NCBI GenBank assembly: GCA_002309295.1
Contig: DBXF01000036.1
Span: 141 to 18,324 of the forward strand
DNA length: 18,184 nt
Source: Bacteroidales bacterium UBA1219
Lineage (GTDB): Bacteria > Bacteroidota > Bacteroidia > Bacteroidales > P3
Reading direction: 5' to 3'
In this document: positions 15,273 to 18,184 of the stretch, piece by piece
Position numbering within the stretch: position 1 is the stretch's first letter
Layout: every line of letters starts with the position of its first letter
Position numbers and translations under genes: made by a program
The notes under the pieces: model-generated
What the model was told of the DNA's origin: nothing
The model's database searches: none
The model's input: only the letters and a program-made list of their open reading frames with translations

Positions 15273-16961
15273 TTACTGGGTAACTCTTTCGAGCCATTTC
15301 ACCATGCCGAACATCACGCACATCGACACAAGGCAAACTGCGAGGAACACTCCCCAGCACTGCCAGATGGGCCAAGCGTTGAGCATGATGGGACCGACAA
15401 AGATGAACAGGTTTCCGATGGCGGTGGCGCCCAGCCACAGGCCTTGGCACAAGCCAACCATGTGGCGCGGAGCTACTTTCGAAACGAACGAAAGTCCCAG
15501 CGGAGAGATGAACAACTCTGCCACGGTGAGGAAGAAGTAAGTAACTATCATAACCCAAGGAGCGGCTTTAGCCAAACCGGCCGCTGCCATTGTGGCAAAG
15601 TCCATAGCTCTGAACTCGTCGCCCGAAGGATAGTTGCTTACAATGGAGAAAATCATAAGGAACAGGTAGGCACAGCCTGCGATACCCATACCGAGGGCGA
15701 TTTTGCGAGGAGTGGAAACCGGTTTGCCTTTACGTGCCAAAGCAGCAAAGATAAGCATTACAAGAGGAGTGAGGACGATAACGAACAGCGGGTTGAGAGC
15801 CTGCCATATTTCAGGAGCAATCTGGTCGGAATTGACGAAGTCGCGGGCGAACACCGACAGCGACTGTCCGTTTTGGTGGAACGACAACCAGAAGAACACT
15901 GCTATGCCCAGCACTGCGAACAGAGCGTACATACGCTGTTTGATCTCTTTTGCCATCGAAGCTTTCTCTTCGGGGGTGTATTCAACCACCTGGGCGGCCT
16001 CTTTCTTGGCGGGTTGCGGGAATCCTTTCTTGTTTACAAAGAAGATGATGAGGGAGATGAACATAGCAAGCATCGAAGCGATGAAAGCGTAGTGGATACC
16101 TGTGTTGTAAACCTCGATGTAATCGGAGCTGAACTGTGTCAGGTCGGTAACGGCGGCGGGGTCGATTACCGAGTTGCCCATGGTTTCGGTGAATTTCTGG
16201 GTGGCCTGACCGTCGGCAAGGTACTGGTGGCACAGGGCCGGCATGTCGGCGTTGTAGATGAAGTTGTGGACTTTAAGCCACCATGTACGCAGCACGGGAG
16301 CCACGAAAGGAGCTATCACGCCGCCGATGTTGATGAATACGTAGAAAATTTGGAAACCGCTGTCGCGTTTGTCTTTGGCTTCGGCCAAGGCTTCGGGACC
16401 TTTCTTGGCGGCTTCGGCTTCGAAATTGTCGTACATCTGACCTACCAGAGCCTGCAGGTTGCCTTTGAACAGACCGTTACCGAAGGCGATGCAGAGGAGT
16501 GCGAAACAGGTGAAGATCAGTATTGCCCACCAAGTTCCGTTTCCGTTGGCGATAAGGCCGTCAACTTTGCTGAACAAAGGTATTGCCAAAGCTACATAAC
16601 CGATGGCCATTATGATAAGGCCCCACTGGATGGTGCGGTTGTAGTTCTGGGTGCGGTCGGCAATGATACCGCCCACCAAACTCAACACGTAAATTCCGAA
16701 ATAGAACACGGAATAGATGAGTCCGGCGGTGCCGTCGTCCAAACCGAATTTCGATACGATGAACAGCAGGAGGATGGCGTTCATGATATAGTATCCGAAA
16801 CGCTCGCCCATGTTGCTCAATGCGGCTGCTACAAGTCCTTTGGGGTGTTCTTTAGCCTTTCTTAGGTAGAAAACCAAAAAAGGAATCACCACGATGAGTA
16901 TGGCACAAAAAATCACACCGGTGGTATGATTTTGCCACAGATTAGTGAAAAATTCTGACAT
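15273..16961 (-). CDS. POT/PTR-family proton-coupled oligopeptide transporter
   Basis: A 562-residue polytopic inner-membrane protein of the proton-dependent oligopeptide transporter family, importing di- and tripeptides with protons. Recognisable are ALSNMGERFGYY (48-58, the ExxERFxYY region of helix 1), FYFGIYVLSLVGGIIADR (helix 2 and the following loop), FYVFINIGGVIAPF (family signature one) and LNPLFVIVLTPL (family signature two). Length suits the 14-helix bacterial form. The first Glu of ExxER is Asn50 here, while Glu53 and Arg54 are kept. It has its own promoter and converges on the terminator at 15223-15251. Exact substrates cannot be read from sequence. Confidence -1.
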   Translation of the reverse strand: MSEFFTNLWQNHTTGVIFCAILIVVIPFLVFYLRKAKEHPKGLVAAALSNMGERFGYYIMNAILLLFIVSKFGLDDGTAGLIYSVFYFGIYVLSLVGGIIADRTQNYNRTIQWGLIIMAIGYVALAIPLFSKVDGLIANGNGTWWAILIFTCFALLCIAFGNGLFKGNLQALVGQMYDNFEAEAAKKGPEALAEAKDKRDSGFQIFYVFINIGGVIAPFVAPVLRTWWLKVHNFIYNADMPALCHQYLADGQATQKFTETMGNSVIDPAAVTDLTQFSSDYIEVYNTGIHYAFIASMLAMFISLIIFFVNKKGFPQPAKKEAAQVVEYTPEEKASMAKEIKQRMYALFAVLGIAVFFWLSFHQNGQSLSVFARDFVNSDQIAPEIWQALNPLFVIVLTPLVMLIFAALARKGKPVSTPRKIALGMGIAGCAYLFLMIFSIVSNYPSGDEFRAMDFATMAAAGLAKAAPWVMIVTYFFLTVAELFISPLGLSFVSKVAPRHMVGLCQGLWLGATAIGNLFIFVGPIMLNAWPIWQCWGVFLAVCLVSMCVMFGMVKWLERVTQ

Positions 16962-17042
16962 GTTTTTTTGATTTTAATTATTAATTAGTGTTGTTTTTAT
17001 TTGCAATTACAAAAAACGTTTGTCTTTACGTTTTTAGTTTCG

Positions 17043-17050
17043 CAAAGTTA
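17043..17050 (-). promoter_or_regulatory. -7 promoter box for the POT transporter
   Basis: On the - strand this reads TAACTTTG, a full match to the Bacteroidota -7 consensus TAnnTTTG. It lies 81 bp before the ATG, implying a leader of roughly 70 bases. No clear -33 TTTG was found at the usual spacing. Confidence -1.
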
Positions 17051-17153
17051 CGCATTTTTTTTGAAAAATCATACATTTTTTATCAAAATAAAACCCTTCG
17101 CAAGTCGAACAGCCTTTGTAAAAATTGGATTTCAAAGTATTATGCGTTTCGAG

Positions 17154-17187
17154 TTATCAACATTTTTTTTGCCGAGGCTGTGCATAA
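17154..17187. promoter_or_regulatory. Pair of inverted DnaA-box-like 9-mers
   Basis: TTATCAACA at 17154-17162 is one mismatch from the general DnaA box TTATCCACA. TGTGCATAA at 17179-17187 is TTATGCACA on the - strand, a full TTATNCACA match. They face each other across a T8 tract upstream of murF. Could be chance in AT-rich DNA. Confidence -1.
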
Positions 17188-17225
17188 ACTCTTTTCGCAA
17201 GTCAAAAAATGCGGAAAAAAAAACG

Positions 17226-17233
17226 TACTTTTG
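17226..17233 (+). promoter_or_regulatory. -7 promoter box for murF
   Basis: TACTTTTG fits the Bacteroidota -7 consensus TAnnTTTG and lies 43 bp before the murF ATG. Transcription would start near 17240. No good -33 element is seen, as A-rich DNA occupies that position. Confidence -1.
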
Positions 17234-17238
17234 CAGTG

Positions 17239-17254
17239 GTATGTTCAAACATAC
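17239..17254. promoter_or_regulatory. Inverted repeat with T-run in the murF leader
   Basis: GTATGTT (17239-17245) and AACATAC (17248-17254) are perfect 7-bp inverted arms around CA, followed by T5. It overlaps the predicted murF transcription start, so it could be an operator or a weak leader attenuator. AT-rich and possibly unstable as RNA. Confidence -1.
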
Positions 17255-17276
17255 TTTTTATATAAGTGCTTGATAT

Positions 17277-18184
17277 ATGGATATTAAAGAAATTTACGAC
17301 CTGTTTCGCAAAAGCGGCTCGATAACTACGGACTCCCGTCAGATAGGCGAGGGGACTATGTTCTTCGCGCTCAAGGGCGCCACTTTCGACGGCAACACCT
17401 TCGTTGCGGAGGCTTTCACCAAAGGTGCGTCGTACTGCGTTATCGACAATCCGCAGTACCGCCTCAACGACCGTTGTATATTGGTTGACAATGTGTTGCA
17501 GACCATGCAGCAACTTGCCACCTATCACCGCCGTCAGTTCCAGATACCCGTGCTCGCCATCACCGGCACCAACGGTAAAACCACCACCAAGGAGCTGGTA
17601 ACCGCCGTTTTGCGCAAACGCTACCGCACTCACGCCACGCAGGGCAATTTCAACAACCACCTCGGAGTGCCTATCACGCTGCTAACCATGCCGTTGGACA
17701 CCCAGATTGCCGTGGTGGAGATGGGCGCCAACCACCCGGGCGAGATCGATTTTCTCTGCCATATCGCAGAACCCGATTTCGGACTTATCACCAACGTGGG
17801 CAAGGCACATCTGGAGGGGTTTGGCTCGTTTGAGGGCGTAATCAACACCAAAACAGAACTTTACCGATACCTTGCCGGAAAAGGCGGGCAGGTTTTCGTC
17901 AATGCCGACGACGACATACTGATGCAGCACAGCCAGCCGCTGCGCCGCGTTACCTATGGCCAGGCCGCCGATGCCGACACCAAAGGCTCGTATGTGGGTG
18001 CCAATCCGTATATGAAATTCTATTTCGAAAACGGCGACAACGTATATTCCGTGCAAACCAACCTTTTGGGCGGCTACAATCTGGCCAACGCCATGGCCGC
18101 CGTGTGCGTGGGCAGGCATTTCGGCGTGGAGCTGTTCGACATAAAAGAGGCGCTGGAGGCCTACACACCCACCAACAGCCGCTC
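17277..18184 (+). CDS. murF: UDP-N-acetylmuramoyl-tripeptide--D-alanyl-D-alanine ligase MurF (3' partial)
   Basis: MurF adds D-Ala-D-Ala to the UDP-MurNAc-tripeptide in the cytoplasm, the last soluble step of peptidoglycan precursor synthesis, with ATP. The visible 302 residues hold the N-terminal substrate-binding domain (ITTDSRQIGEGTMFFALKG, 16-34), the Mur-ligase P-loop TGTNGKTTT (96-104), HATQGNFNNHLGVP, VVEMGANHPGEIDFLC (central domain with the conserved Glu and His region), ITNVGKAHLEGFGS and LLGGYNLANAMAA before the C-terminal domain. The frame has no stop before the window end, so about a third of the protein lies beyond it. Start ATG at 17277 gives the normal N-terminus. Driven by the box at 17226-17233; divergent from the POT gene. 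Confidence -1.
   Translation, partial: MDIKEIYDLFRKSGSITTDSRQIGEGTMFFALKGATFDGNTFVAEAFTKGASYCVIDNPQYRLNDRCILVDNVLQTMQQLATYHRRQFQIPVLAITGTNGKTTTKELVTAVLRKRYRTHATQGNFNNHLGVPITLLTMPLDTQIAVVEMGANHPGEIDFLCHIAEPDFGLITNVGKAHLEGFGSFEGVINTKTELYRYLAGKGGQVFVNADDDILMQHSQPLRRVTYGQAADADTKGSYVGANPYMKFYFENGDNVYSVQTNLLGGYNLANAMAAVCVGRHFGVELFDIKEALEAYTPTNSR

Larger units (their letters stand above)
16962..17276. other. 315-bp divergent promoter region between POT gene and murF
   Basis: AT-rich spacer with many A and T tracts and no gene. It contains -7 boxes for both directions (17043-17050 on -, 17226-17233 on +), a 10-bp direct repeat TTCGCAAGTC at 17097-17106 and 17194-17203, two DnaA-box-like 9-mers (17154-17162, 17179-17187) and a hairpin next to the murF start. 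Short reading frames here lack family features and are discounted. Confidence -1.

Noticed and set aside
15252..16865. Long + strand reading frame (537 codons) opposite the POT transporter
   Set aside because: Composition is Gly/Val/His-rich without domain features, and the - strand frame is a clear POT protein; it is a shadow of that gene's codon bias.
16988..17287. Small + strand frames (90-99 codons) in the POT-murF spacer
   Set aside because: Phe/Lys-rich translation of AT-rich regulatory DNA; they overlap the murF promoter and leader and show no family features.

Overview
The window looks like a chromosome segment of a Bacteroidota bacterium, most likely order Bacteroidales. The evidence is a full-length SprA/Sov (type IX secretion translocon), -7 promoter boxes of the TAnnTTTG type, a lipoprotein with a Bacteroidota-style surface-export signal after its cysteine, a repeat-rich fibronectin-III-like protein ending in a C-type-lectin-like domain, and many TTG or weak-SD starts. 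Coding DNA is fairly GC-rich and intergenic DNA is AT-rich. No rRNA, tRNA, CRISPR or transposase gene is visible.

Left part (1-5370), accessory in character: the 3' end of a large surface protein with at least seven ~97-residue repeats; a broken CAP-domain gene; a nested palindromic repeat; a beta-helix surface lipoprotein; and an AT-rich four-helix-bundle (S23/Avd-family) gene enclosed by inverted arrays of a 7-bp repeat. The left array runs into the lipoprotein reading frame and seems to have replaced its natural 3' end. The S23 unit therefore looks like a small inserted cassette, built like the intervening sequences found in some 23S rRNA genes.

Middle part (5379-15185): ruvA, sprA and four consecutive small three- or four-helix membrane proteins that are paralogues of each other. 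All are on the + strand with short gaps, so they could form one transcription unit that ends at a bidirectional terminator at 15223-15251. RuvA serves Holliday-junction processing and SprA is the outer-membrane channel of type IX secretion. The function of the four membrane proteins is unknown.

Right part (15273-18184): a POT-family peptide/proton symporter gene on the - strand converges on the terminator. Its start faces a 315-bp AT-rich spacer holding divergent -7 boxes, a hairpin and two DnaA-box-like 9-mers. murF (peptidoglycan precursor synthesis) then begins and runs off the window end.

The strongest leads are the S23 cassette with its inverted heptad arrays, the four-paralogue membrane cluster behind sprA, and the decaying CAP gene. 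No complete new defence or mobile system can be shown from this window alone.
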